Source: a bacterium (GTDB lineage: Bacteria; Bacillota; Bacilli; Lactobacillales; Streptococcaceae). Taken from it: a DNA stretch of 64,000 nucleotides. Positions 13,097 to 20,722 of this stretch are shown here, in pieces. Position 1 is the stretch's first letter. Every line of letters starts with the position of its first letter. The stretch covers positions 124,001 through 188,000 of the forward strand of contig CAJNDO010000003.1 of the NCBI GenBank assembly GCA_905221545.1, read 5' to 3'. The notes beneath the pieces are model-generated. The model saw only the letters and a list, made by a program, of their open reading frames with translations. It was not told where the DNA came from and did no database searches. A program made the translations under genes and the position numbers.

Positions 13097-13606
13097 CAAA
13101 AAGCAGACTATCCCAATCCCATAGCCATACCTGTGAATGGTGGTTGGCGATATAACTATGGAAATCAGTTTTATGTTCAGTTGGTTTCACAATACCTAAC
13201 CGACACTTCCCCAACAGAATTTGATGATGAAACCGTGCAAGTCATTATGGACGAAGCCTTGAAATACGAAGGGTTTCCCTATGTCTTTGGAGGGGCGTCG
13301 CCTACCACCTCTTTTGATTGTAGTGGCTTAATACAATGGGTGTATGACAAAGCTGGCATTTCTCTCCCTCGTGTCGCCCAAGATCAGTATGACGCTACGC
13401 AAGAAATCTCTATGGAAGAAGCCCAAGCAGGCGACCTTATCTTCTTTCATTCAACCTATAATGCAGGCACATATGTGACTCATGTGGCGATATATTTAGA
13501 GGGAAATCGCTTTTATCATGCAGGCGACCCAATCGGTTATGGCGACTTAAGCAGTCGTTATTGGCAAGACCATCTGATTGGGGCTAGACGTGTTATTCAT
13601 AACTAA
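13091..13606 (+). pseudogene. 5'-truncated Tn916 orf14 (NlpC/P60 peptidoglycan hydrolase domain)
   Basis: From S-G-Q-K onwards the reading frame matches my memory of Tn916 Orf14, a conjugation-associated cell-wall hydrolase. Only the C-terminal NlpC/P60 domain is left: the catalytic Cys lies in TTSFDCSGLIQW, a His in GTYVTHVAIYL, and the end reads GYGDLSSRYWQDHLIGARR. The N-terminal membrane anchor and lytic transglycosylase domain are gone. A GTG at 13085, inside antisense guaA sequence, keeps the frame open for 173 codons, but I see no ribosome site there. orf14 normally acts with orf15-orf24, all of which are absent. Similarity to the Tn916 copy is incomplete, in line with a Tn5801-like version. 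Confidence 0.88.
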
Positions 13607-13622
13607 GAAAGGAATGAATCAA

Positions 13623-14552
13623 ATGATTATAAAAATCGAGCGAAAAGAAAAGAAGGAGAAACCAAAGAAATCTAAAAAACCGAGCAAGCAAAGAAAAGTT
13701 CCGATGATTAAAGTTGGCACGCATAAGAAATTAACCTTTGTTTTATGGGTTTTATTGATTGGTAGTGTCGGATTTGGAATCTATAAAAATTTTACTGCCA
13801 TTGACACTCATACTGTCCGTGAAACAGAAATCATTAAACAGCAGATTGTCGATACCAACCAAGTAGAAAGTTTTGTGAAATCCTTTGCGAAAGACTACTT
13901 TTCGTGGCAACAATCCCAAGAAGCCATTGATAAACGAAATGAAAAATTGACCCATTATTTGACGGAAGAATTGCAGGTATTAAATGAAGAAATGATTCGT
14001 AAGGATATTCCTACTAGTTCTAGTGTGAACGATATACAGGTGTGGCAGGTTTCTCAAGTGAATGAGAACACCTTTGAGGTACTGTTTTCTGTTGAACAAG
14101 TTATTACCGAAGACAAAGACAAGGAAACTATATCGTCTAGCTTTCATGTGGTTGTCCATATAGATGAATCAGATAATATGGTTATTATCAAAAATCCGAC
14201 AATGAGTAAGAAACCTCAAAAATCGGACTACCAACCCAAACAGCTAGAAAGTGACCATACAGTAGATACAGAAACGATGGACGAAATCACTAGCTTTTTA
14301 GAAACGTTCTTCCAGCTCTATCCTACCGCCACAGAAAAAGAATTGACTTACTATGTAAGTAATCATGTGTTACCTATGATTAACAAGGAATATGTTTTCG
14401 AGGAATTGGTGAATCCTATCTTTACCAGAAAAGATAACCAAGTAATCGTGAATGTCGCTGTGAAATATTTAGATCAAGAAACAAAGGCAACCCAAATCTC
14501 GCAATTTGAGTTGATATTAGAAAAACAAGATAATTGGAAGATTGTAAAATAA
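13623..14552 (+). CDS. Tn916 Orf13-type conjugative transposon protein (VirB8-like fold)
   Basis: The protein begins MIIKIERKEKKEKPKK, has one membrane helix near residues 36-56 (FVLWVLLIGSVGFGIY) and an extracytoplasmic remainder with FTAIDTHTVRETEI. It matches Tn916 Orf13 (TcpC family), a VirB8-like part of the transfer channel. I chose ATG 13623 because AAAGGA (13608-13613) lies 9 nt upstream; ATG 13614 is too close. It is complete but stranded: the rest of the transfer apparatus is missing and orf14 lacks its promoter, so it probably has no conjugative role here. Confidence 0.88.
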   Translation: MIIKIERKEKKEKPKKSKKPSKQRKVPMIKVGTHKKLTFVLWVLLIGSVGFGIYKNFTAIDTHTVRETEIIKQQIVDTNQVESFVKSFAKDYFSWQQSQEAIDKRNEKLTHYLTEELQVLNEEMIRKDIPTSSSVNDIQVWQVSQVNENTFEVLFSVEQVITEDKDKETISSSFHVVVHIDESDNMVIIKNPTMSKKPQKSDYQPKQLESDHTVDTETMDEITSFLETFFQLYPTATEKELTYYVSNHVLPMINKEYVFEELVNPIFTRKDNQVIVNVAVKYLDQETKATQISQFELILEKQDNWKIVK

Positions 14553-14621
14553 CAAATATTGGTACATGATTACAGATACTTTGTAATCATGTACTCTTTT
14601 TGATAAAAAATTGGAGATTCC

Positions 14622-14650
14622 TTGACAAATATGCTCTTACGTGCTATTAT
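14622..14650 (+). promoter_or_regulatory. tet(M) promoter
   Basis: TTGACA at 14622-14627 and TATTAT at 14645-14650 are 17 bp apart. It opens the roughly 280-nt attenuated leader of tet(M). Confidence 0.85.
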
Positions 14651-14681
14651 TTAAGTATCTATTTAAAAGGAGTTAATAAAT

Positions 14682-14705
14682 ATGCGGCAAGGTATTCTTA
14701 AATAA
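14682..14705 (+). CDS. Seven-residue leader peptide MRQGILK upstream of tet(M)
   Basis: ATG 14682 is preceded by AAAAGGAG (14665-14672) at ideal spacing and encodes MRQGILK then TAA. Its codons for GILK form the left arm of the long leader inverted repeat (14691-14709 with 14774-14788). A ribosome on this ORF would therefore open that stem. Nothing can be said about the peptide itself; its likely value is as a translation sensor, by analogy with leaders of other ribosome-protection and Erm genes. Confidence 0.5.
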   Translation: MRQGILK

Positions 14706-14788
14706 ACTGTCAATTTGATAGTGGGAACAAATAATTGGATGTCCTTTTTTAGGAGGGCTTAGTTTTTTGTACCCAGTTTAAGAATACC
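14691..14788 (+). promoter_or_regulatory. Upstream leader hairpin of tet(M)
   Basis: GGTATTCTTA plus AAACTG (14691-14709) pairs with CAGTTTAAGAATACC (14774-14788), leaving a small bulge. Between the arms TCCT-T-run-AGGA makes an inner hairpin. This is the first of two leader structures. Confidence 0.7.
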
Positions 14789-14826
14789 TTTATCATGTGA
14801 TTCTAAAGTATCCGGAGAATATCTGT

Positions 14827-14913
14827 ATGCTTTGTATGCCTATGGTTATGCATAAAAATCCCAGTGATAAGAGTATTTATCACTGGGATTTTTATGCCCT
14901 TTTGGGTTTTTGA
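14827..14913 (+). CDS. tet(M) leader peptide (Tn916 orf12)
   Basis: The 28-residue ORF begins MLCMPMVMHKNPSDKS and ends YALLGF. It is the orf12 leader peptide of Tn916-family tet(M). In the accepted model, ribosomes slowed by scarce charged tRNA or tetracycline let RNA polymerase pass the terminator lying inside the ORF. Its stop is 15 nt before the tet(M) start codon. Confidence 0.9.
   Translation: MLCMPMVMHKNPSDKSIYHWDFYALLGF
14854..14893 (+). terminator. Attenuator terminator inside the orf12 leader
   Basis: A perfect 17-bp inverted repeat: 14854-14870 (core ATCCCAGTGATAA) with 14877-14893 (TTATCACTGGGAT then T-run), 6-nt loop. It is embedded in the leader ORF, as expected for transcription attenuation of tet(M). 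Confidence 0.88.
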
Positions 14914-14928
14914 ATGGAGGAAAATCAC

Positions 14929-16848
14929 ATGAAAATTATTAATATTGGAGTTTTAGCTCATGTTGATGCAGGAAAAACTACCTTAACAGAAAGCTTATTA
15001 TATAACAGTGGAGCGATTACAGAATTAGGAAGCGTGGACAAAGGTACAACGAGGACGGATAATACGCTTTTAGAACGTCAGAGAGGAATTACAATTCAGA
15101 CAGGAATAACCTCTTTTCAGTGGGAAAATACGAAGGTGAACATCATAGACACGCCAGGACATATGGATTTCTTAGCAGAAGTATATCGTTCATTATCAGT
15201 TTTAGATGGGGCAATTCTACTGATTTCTGCAAAAGATGGCGTACAAGCACAAACTCGTATATTATTTCATGCACTTAGGAAAATGGGGATTCCCACAATC
15301 TTTTTTATCAATAAGATTGACCAAAATGGAATTGATTTATCAACGGTTTATCAGGATATTAAAGAGAAACTTTCTGCCGAAATTGTAATCAAACAGAAGG
15401 TAGAACTGTATCCTAATATGTGTGTGACGAACTTTACCGAATCTGAACAATGGGATACGGTAATAGAGGGAAACGATGACCTTTTAGAGAAATATATGTC
15501 CGGTAAATCATTAGAAGCATTGGAACTCGAACAAGAGGAAAGCATAAGATTTCAGAATTGTTCTCTGTTCCCTGTTTATCACGGAAGTGCAAAAAACAAT
15601 ATAGGGATTGATAACCTTATAGAAGTGATTACGAATAAATTTTATTCATCAACACATCGAGGTCAGTCTGAACTTTGCGGAAAAGTTTTCAAAATTGAGT
15701 ATTCGGAAAAAAGACAGCGTCTTGCATATATACGTCTTTATAGTGGCGTACTGCATTTGCGAGATTCGGTTAGAATATCGGAAAAGGAAAAAATAAAAAT
15801 TACAGAAATGTATACTTCAATAAATGGTGAATTATGTAAAATCGATAAGGCTTATTCCGGGGAAATTGTTATTTTGCAGAATGAGTTTTTGAAGTTAAAT
15901 AGTGTTCTTGGAGATACAAAGCTATTGCCACAGAGAGAGAGAATTGAAAATCCCCTCCCTCTGCTGCAAACGACTGTTGAACCGAGCAAACCTCAACAAA
16001 GGGAAATGTTACTTGATGCACTTTTAGAAATCTCCGACAGTGACCCGCTTCTGCGATATTATGTGGATTCTGCGACACATGAAATCATACTTTCTTTCTT
16101 AGGGAAAGTACAAATGGAAGTGACTTGTGCTCTGCTGCAAGAAAAGTATCATGTGGAGATAGAAATAAAAGAGCCTACAGTCATTTATATGGAAAGACCG
16201 TTAAAAAAAGCAGAGTATACCATTCACATCGAAGTTCCACCGAATCCTTTCTGGGCTTCCATTGGTCTATCTGTAGCACAGCTTCCATTAGGGAGCGGAG
16301 TACAGTATGAGAGCTCGGTTTCTCTTGGATACTTAAATCAATCGTTTCAAAATGCAGTTATGGAGGGGATACGCTATGGCTGTGAACAAGGATTGTATGG
16401 TTGGAATGTGACGGACTGTAAAATCTGTTTTAAGTATGGCTTATACTATAGCCCTGTTAGTACCCCAGCAGATTTTCGGATGCTTGCTCCTATTGTATTG
16501 GAACAAGTCTTAAAAAAAGCTGGAACAGAATTGTTAGAGCCATATCTTAGTTTTAAAATTTATGCGCCACAGGAATATCTTTCACGAGCATACAACGATG
16601 CTCCTAAATATTGTGCGAACATCGTAGACACTCAATTGAAAAATAATGAGGTCATTCTTAGTGGAGAAATCCCTGCTCGGTGTATTCAAGAATATCGTAG
16701 TGATTTAACTTTCTTTACAAATGGACGTAGTGTTTGTTTAACAGAGTTAAAAGGGTACCATGTTACTACCGGTGAACCTGTTTGCCAGCCCCGTCGTCTA
16801 AATAGTCGGATAGATAAAGTAAGATATATGTTCAATAAAATAACTTAG
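14929..16848 (+). CDS. tetM: Tetracycline resistance ribosomal protection protein Tet(M)
   Basis: The 639-residue GTPase resembles EF-G and releases tetracycline from the 30S ribosome. Visible motifs: the P-loop [10 protein letters not shown] near residue 10, the switch [17 protein letters not shown] and the NKID base-recognition motif, plus the EF-G-like C-terminal domains. Start ATG 14929 follows GGAGG and gives [18 protein letters not shown] with the standard family length. Expression is expected to be inducible through the two-hairpin leader. The gene looks intact, so the strain should be tetracycline and minocycline resistant if it is expressed. Confidence 0.97.
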   Translation: MKIINIGVLAHVDAGKTTLTESLLYNSGAITELGSVDKGTTRTDNTLLERQRGITIQTGITSFQWENTKVNIIDTPGHMDFLAEVYRSLSVLDGAILLISAKDGVQAQTRILFHALRKMGIPTIFFINKIDQNGIDLSTVYQDIKEKLSAEIVIKQKVELYPNMCVTNFTESEQWDTVIEGNDDLLEKYMSGKSLEALELEQEESIRFQNCSLFPVYHGSAKNNIGIDNLIEVITNKFYSSTHRGQSELCGKVFKIEYSEKRQRLAYIRLYSGVLHLRDSVRISEKEKIKITEMYTSINGELCKIDKAYSGEIVILQNEFLKLNSVLGDTKLLPQRERIENPLPLLQTTVEPSKPQQREMLLDALLEISDSDPLLRYYVDSATHEIILSFLGKVQMEVTCALLQEKYHVEIEIKEPTVIYMERPLKKAEYTIHIEVPPNPFWASIGLSVAQLPLGSGVQYESSVSLGYLNQSFQNAVMEGIRYGCEQGLYGWNVTDCKICFKYGLYYSPVSTPADFRMLAPIVLEQVLKKAGTELLEPYLSFKIYAPQEYLSRAYNDAPKYCANIVDTQLKNNEVILSGEIPARCIQEYRSDLTFFTNGRSVCLTELKGYHVTTGEPVCQPRRLNSRIDKVRYMFNKIT

Positions 16849-16945
16849 TGCGTTTTATGTTGTTATATAAATATGGTTTCTTATTAAATAAGATGAAATA
16901 TTCTTTAATATAGATTTGAATTAAAGTGGAAAGGAGGAGATTGTT

Positions 16946-17134
16946 ATTATAAACTACAAGTGGATATTGTGTCCTATTTGTGGAAATAAAACAAGACTAC
17001 GAATACGAGTGGATACTATACTTAAAAATTTCCCTTTATACTGCCCCAAATGTAAGAACGAAACTTTAATTAATGTTCAAAAAATGAATATAATAACAAT
17101 CAAAGAGCCAGACGCCAAGACGCAGAGCCGATAA
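16946..17134 (+). CDS. Small Cys-rich KTR protein (Tn916 orf6)
   Basis: An in-frame reading of about 62 residues contains NYKWILCPICGNKTRLRIR and CPKCKNETLIN, two CPxC pairs suggesting a zinc ribbon, and ends EPDAKTQSR. This is the cysteine-rich KTR family found after tet(M) in Tn916-like elements. No ATG, GTG or TTG starts it in frame. AAAGGAGGAGA (16930-16940) points to ATT at 16946 as an unusual start codon. Function is unknown. A strong terminator overlaps the 3' end. Confidence 0.7.
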   Translation: MINYKWILCPICGNKTRLRIRVDTILKNFPLYCPKCKNETLINVQKMNIITIKEPDAKTQSR

Positions 17135-17171
17135 TTTGAGAAATGAAACTCTCATCTTATCGGCTCTTTTT
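17124..17171 (+). terminator. Terminator after tet(M)-orf6
   Basis: AGAGCCGATAA (17124-17134) pairs with TTATCGGCTCT (17157-17167) followed by TTTTT; an inner TGAGA/TCTCA stem extends it. The left arm overlaps the end of orf6. It also faces the converging orf9. Confidence 0.85.
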
Positions 17172-17191
17172 GTTTATCTGAATTTTACTGA

Positions 17192-17545
17192 CTAGCCTTC
17201 AATATTTCTTGCTTCATTGATACCTTTTGCTAGTGCTTCCATTAAGGATAGTTCTTTGTCTGTAAAGCTATCCATGTATTTTTCTACCTGTAACCTTCGA
17301 GTGCTTTTAATCAAATTATCTGTAGGTAAGAAAAATTCATCAATAGATACATGGAGTAATGATACAAGATCATACAGCACTTGTGTACTTGGGTGTTGTC
17401 CTTTGTTTTCTATATTTGTTAAATAACGTGGGTCAATTTCAATCATTGTTCCCACTTGTTCACGAGTGAGACCCCGTTTCATTCGAGCCTCTTTAATCGC
17501 TAAACCAACGGCTCTAAAATCGTATTTATCTTCTTTTTTACGCAT
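17192..17545 (-). CDS. Xre-type transcriptional regulator (Tn916 orf9)
   Basis: The 117-residue protein has an HTH_3 domain at about residues 12-65: [20 protein letters not shown] then [14 protein letters not shown]. It is the orf9 regulator of Tn916-family elements, proposed to repress orf7-orf8 and so the transfer and excision genes until tetracycline-induced transcription runs through. It is the only minus-strand gene of the element. A plausible ribosome site precedes ATG 17545. Confidence 0.92.
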   Translation of the reverse strand: MRKKEDKYDFRAVGLAIKEARMKRGLTREQVGTMIEIDPRYLTNIENKGQHPSTQVLYDLVSLLHVSIDEFFLPTDNLIKSTRRLQVEKYMDSFTDKELSLMEALAKGINEARNIEG

Positions 17546-17776
17546 ACTAAATCACCTCTATACATTTTACTGTTCCTATATAACCATAAACAGGTATAGA
17601 AAAACATGTTATATAGTTTATGAGTTCCTATAGAACACTGTGGAATTTATTAATGCGATGAATCCAATTTCAAATAGAAAGGTCGCTGATTTTATTTACC
17701 TATACAACTTTATAAAATTTAGTCATACTCCTAGAAAGTAGATAAAATTGGCGACTTAATGGAGGGAAAAGTCGCC

Positions 17777-17887
17777 ATGAGAAAGATAATCTGTCATCTA
17801 GTTCTCTTAATTAAGTTCTTATCAAAAAAACTTATCCACCTGTACTGGATAGATATGACCATCAATGTGGTTTTGCAGATTACATAG
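17777..17887 (+). CDS. Possible 36-residue small ORF upstream of orf7
   Basis: ATG 17777 lies after GGAGGGA (17761-17767) and reads MRKIICHLVLLIKFLSKK, a short basic-hydrophobic peptide, then about 18 more codons. It could be a remnant or version of a small Tn916 ORF in this interval. I do not recognise the product, and chance is possible. The rest of 17546-18075 is AT-rich and should contain the promoters of orf9 and orf7; I saw no other gene. Confidence 0.35.
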   Translation: MRKIICHLVLLIKFLSKKLIHLYWIDMTINVVLQIT

Positions 17888-18075
17888 ATAGAAAAATCAA
17901 AGCATATGAACAGAGAAAACAATCTGTTTATGTGCTTTTTTGGTCACTTAATAAATATCTTTTAGGATTTCTCTTCATTTATGCAACAAATCCCCCTTTC
18001 GTGTCGGGGCTTAGTATGAAGGGAGATAAAGAAGCACATGCCACTCCCTTTCACGACAGAAAGGGGGTGAAAAGC

Positions 18076-18498
18076 ATGAAACCATCTTCTTTTCAAGAAA
18101 CCATAGAAAATCAGTTTGACTATATCTGCAAACAAGTTATTGAAGATGAACGAAAAGATTACTTCAAACATCTAGACAGACTATCAGCAAAAGAAGTCTC
18201 GTTTTCTGATATAGATAACTACCTTGTCAACTCTTTTTCTACTGTTGATACGTACGTCACTGATTTCCAACTATTTAAATTATTTGGATTAAGAATCAAT
18301 GTTGAAAGTGATTTATTAAGTGAAGCCCTGCGTCATCTTTCAGAGAAAAAACGGAACATTATTTTACTTCATTACTTTATGGATATGAGTGATGTGGAGA
18401 TTGCGGAGTTACTAAATTTGAATCGTTCGACTGTTTATCGTCATCGAATAAGTGGACTAGCCATGATTAAAGAATTCATGAAGGAGTGTAAAGAATGA
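18076..18498 (+). CDS. Sigma-70 region 4-like regulator (Tn916 orf7)
   Basis: The 140-residue protein begins MKPSSFQETIENQFDYICKQ and has a C-terminal sigma region 4 helix-turn-helix: LLHYFMDMSDVEIAELLNLN then RSTVYRHRISGLAMI. In Tn916 orf7 is an activator needed for its own and downstream transcription. I chose ATG 18076 after AAGGGGGTGA; a frame running back to 17932 has no ribosome site. Its stop overlaps the next start by ATGA. Confidence 0.92.
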   Translation: MKPSSFQETIENQFDYICKQVIEDERKDYFKHLDRLSAKEVSFSDIDNYLVNSFSTVDTYVTDFQLFKLFGLRINVESDLLSEALRHLSEKKRNIILLHYFMDMSDVEIAELLNLNRSTVYRHRISGLAMIKEFMKECKE

Positions 18499-18725
18499 AA
18501 ACAGCCTATCCAAGGGTTCCCTTCCCCCTCATTGTAAAGGCGACAGATGGCGACGTGGAAGCAATTAATCAGATTGTTAAACATTATCGAGGGTATACCT
18601 CAAAACGTTCATTACGTCGCATGACAGACGAATATGGAAATTCTCATATGGTTATTGATGAAACCCTACGTGGCAGAATGGAAACGAAACTCATCTCTAA
18701 GATTTTATCGTTCGAAATTAAATAG
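18495..18725 (+). CDS. Helix-turn-helix conjugative-transposon-like protein (Tn916 orf8)
   Basis: The 76-residue protein begins MKTAYPRVPFPLIVKATDGD and matches Tn916 Orf8 (HTH_16 family, first 65 residues). It is coupled to orf7 by a 4-base ATGA overlap. Together they form the regulatory pair that passes transcription towards the recombination genes. Confidence 0.9.
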   Translation: MKTAYPRVPFPLIVKATDGDVEAINQIVKHYRGYTSKRSLRRMTDEYGNSHMVIDETLRGRMETKLISKILSFEIK

Positions 18726-19165
18726 TCCCATTTTTTCGTGGAAGCGTGTCGAATCGTATCCACGCTTCCCAATTTGGGAGGTTTGTTATTCCATCAAAGC
18801 ATATTGTGTGTTCAGTAGGTTTTGATAGGCTAACAAGCCAAACGTTCTTTGACAACCAAATAAAGGCAATCGAATACGTTTCGGTAAGAAAAGAGCTGAT
18901 GAACTAACACGCCATGACCTACAAAATTAGTGAGCGATTCATGTTAGTAATTCGAAAGTAATCTTTAGCAGGATTGCTGCCATGACTTTCTTATCGTGAT
19001 AATGATACTCCCGTATAGCCATAGTCCGAGCGTTAGAAGCGTCACAGGCAATGGGTACGGCTACATGAGAACCATGCAGAAGTGAAATTCCTGTGAGCTT
19101 TGCTAGAGCTGTTCGATTGCTAAGATATTCTTCTCTTGTCAGTGTATTATTATAAAACTATTTGA
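18726..19165 (+). other. Gene-free interval between orf8 and the recombination genes
   Basis: About 440 bp hold no ORF with a credible start and ribosome site. The base composition is more balanced than nearby spacers, and there are several short self-complementary pieces. It may be a long leader through which orf7-orf8 transcripts reach xis-int. No coding signal was seen. Confidence 0.5.
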
Positions 19166-19207
19166 TATAATTATAGGTGAATATTGGAGTTTTCCTAGCC
19201 TATAATT
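19166..19207 (+). promoter_or_regulatory. xis-int promoter region with inverted repeat
   Basis: An extended -10 TGATATAAT (TATAAT 19166-19171) overlaps the left arm of a perfect 9-bp inverted repeat: AATTATAGG at 19169-19177 and CCTATAATT at 19199-19207. That is a reasonable operator or hairpin just before the DUF3173 gene. Confidence 0.5.
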
Positions 19208-19222
19208 GGGAAAGGAGTAATA

Positions 19223-19423
19223 ATGATAACGGTCACAAAAAAGGATTTAGTTGAGCTAGGATATGGAACTTCTTTTTCAGCAGACATCATAAAAAAAGCA
19301 AAAGAATTGATGATTACAAAAGGGCATATCTACTATCAATCTCGAAAGCTAGATAGAGTCCCTCGTGAAGCTGTTGAAGAAATTCTAGGAATTCGGTTTT
19401 CAAATGAAAACAGGTCTGAGTAG
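19223..19423 (+). CDS. DUF3173 small protein, probable excisionase/directionality factor
   Basis: The 66-residue protein begins MITVTKKDLVELGYGTSFSA and ends near RVPREAVEEILGIRF. I recognise the DUF3173 family, which usually lies directly before integrases of guaA-type integrative elements. It has the size and placement of an excisionase, with a likely helix-turn-helix in the first 35 residues. The role is inferred from place and size. The ribosome site is AAAGGAG, and int starts 27 bp after its stop. Confidence 0.75.
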   Translation: MITVTKKDLVELGYGTSFSADIIKKAKELMITKGHIYYQSRKLDRVPREAVEEILGIRFSNENRSE

Positions 19424-19449
19424 TTTTTGCACAGTAAGGAGTAAAAACT

Positions 19450-20643
19450 ATGGTTAAAGACCCAATAAAAAAAGCAAAGAATGGAACCTATTATTTTCGT
19501 GCAAATCTAGGTTATGATTCTAAAGGGAAAAAAATTCAAAAATATCGTAGTGGATTCACTACTAAAAAAGAAGCAAGAGAAGAATATTCGAAACTGCTAT
19601 TGATGAAACCAGAAGAATTAAGTGAGAATAAGGATAAAATGACGTTTAAACATTATATCTTTGAAATTTTCCTTCCATGGTATAAGACACAGGTAAAGCT
19701 CAGAACATATGAAAATCGCTTACCAACTATTAAGAAGCATTTCTCTTATTTTGATAAAATGGCTGTTTCCGATATTGAGCCTATTGATGTGCAAAATTGG
19801 CAACTAAAATTATCAAAGAAGTGTAAGTCTTCTTATGTAAGAGCTGTTCAAGGACTATTTTCAGTTGCTATGGATCGAGCAATTGTCCTTGGGATAACCA
19901 CCACAAATCCATCTAAGATTATTGGCAATGTGAAAAAGCAAAAGTCTAAAATTGAATTTTGGACAAAAGAAGAATTTGAAAAAGTAATCTCTCTAATTTA
20001 CAAAGAAGATTACTATCAACACTTTTTATTTATCTCTCTGTGGTTTTTATTTATGACTGGAATGCGAATTGGTGAAGCTACTGCCATTCAATGGGAAGAT
20101 ATTGATTTTGACTCAGGAGTACTAACCATCAACAAAACACTCTATTACAAGAATCAATCGAATTATAGATTTGTTGAACCAAAAACAAAGGCGAGCGTTC
20201 GTCATATTGTATTAGATAAATGCACATTAACTTATTTATCCGAATGGAAGGAAGTACAACAAAATCTAATTCAGACAGACTTTGTAATGAGCTATAACGG
20301 TATTCCTACCCAAAAACATACACTATCATATGCTATTGAACGCTATGCTAAGCTGGCTGGTATCCATCGAATCAGAATCCATGGGTTACGGCATTCTCAT
20401 GCTTCCTTGTTAATCAGTATGGGAGAAAATCCACTTATCATTAAAGATCGTCTAGGACACGAAGATATTGAGACGACTTTAGGAACGTATGGACATCTTT
20501 ATCCTAACAGTAATTTCGAGGTAGCTAACAAATTAAATGGAGCCATTTCCTTTAAAGAAGCAAAACAAAATTATGATACTTCACCAAAGAATCAATTTAC
20601 TGTAGACTACTTGCGAAACAAAGAAATGAAAAAAGTGCAATAA
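19450..20643 (+). CDS. int: Tyrosine integrase of the guaA-targeting (Tn5801-type) group
   Basis: The 397-residue site-specific recombinase has an arm-binding N-terminus (GTYYFRANLGYDSKGKKIQK), a core-binding domain and a catalytic domain. I place the catalytic residues at Arg206 (TGMRIGEA), His311 and Arg314 (HGLRHSHA), His337 (GHED) and Tyr347 (GTYGHLYP). It is clearly not the Tn916 Int I remember. It ends 68 bp from the 3' end of guaA, where Tn5801-like elements insert at a core like GAGTGGGA. All catalytic residues are present, so it may be active. Confidence 0.93.
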   Translation: MVKDPIKKAKNGTYYFRANLGYDSKGKKIQKYRSGFTTKKEAREEYSKLLLMKPEELSENKDKMTFKHYIFEIFLPWYKTQVKLRTYENRLPTIKKHFSYFDKMAVSDIEPIDVQNWQLKLSKKCKSSYVRAVQGLFSVAMDRAIVLGITTTNPSKIIGNVKKQKSKIEFWTKEEFEKVISLIYKEDYYQHFLFISLWFLFMTGMRIGEATAIQWEDIDFDSGVLTINKTLYYKNQSNYRFVEPKTKASVRHIVLDKCTLTYLSEWKEVQQNLIQTDFVMSYNGIPTQKHTLSYAIERYAKLAGIHRIRIHGLRHSHASLLISMGENPLIIKDRLGHEDIETTLGTYGHLYPNSNFEVANKLNGAISFKEAKQNYDTSPKNQFTVDYLRNKEMKKVQ

Positions 20644-20665
20644 AAGTGCAGTAAAAAGATAAGAA

Positions 20666-20702
20666 GAGCCAGAAACCCTTGGTATAAGAGGATTTCTAGC
20701 TC
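20666..20702. terminator. Hairpin between int and guaA
   Basis: GAGCCAGAAA (20666-20675) pairs with TTTCTAGCTC (20693-20702), with one mismatch. On the minus strand a T-rich stretch follows, so it probably terminates guaA; it also lies just after int. Confidence 0.6.
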
Positions 20703-20708
20703 TCCTAC

Positions 20709-20722
20709 AACTACTCCCACTC
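20709..20722 (-). other. Element end / att core at the guaA stop codon
   Basis: The stop-proximal sequence GAGTGGGAGTAG (minus strand) corresponds to the Tn5801 core GAGTGGGAATA known from staphylococci. The same bases occur at the stop of the guaA fragment (12640-12651). The integrase gene lies directly next to this copy, so I take it as the int-side att site. The opposite element end is missing. Confidence 0.65.

Noticed and set aside
12954..13214. Minus-strand 86-residue ORF crossing the guaA/orf14 junction
   Set aside because: It is out of the guaA frame, is antisense to orf14, has no ribosome site and matches nothing recognisable; a by-product of the join.
19450..20643. Tn916 integrase
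   Set aside because: The sequence lacks the Tn916 Int N-terminus and motifs as I remember them, and the element sits at the guaA stop, which is the site of Tn5801-type integrases.
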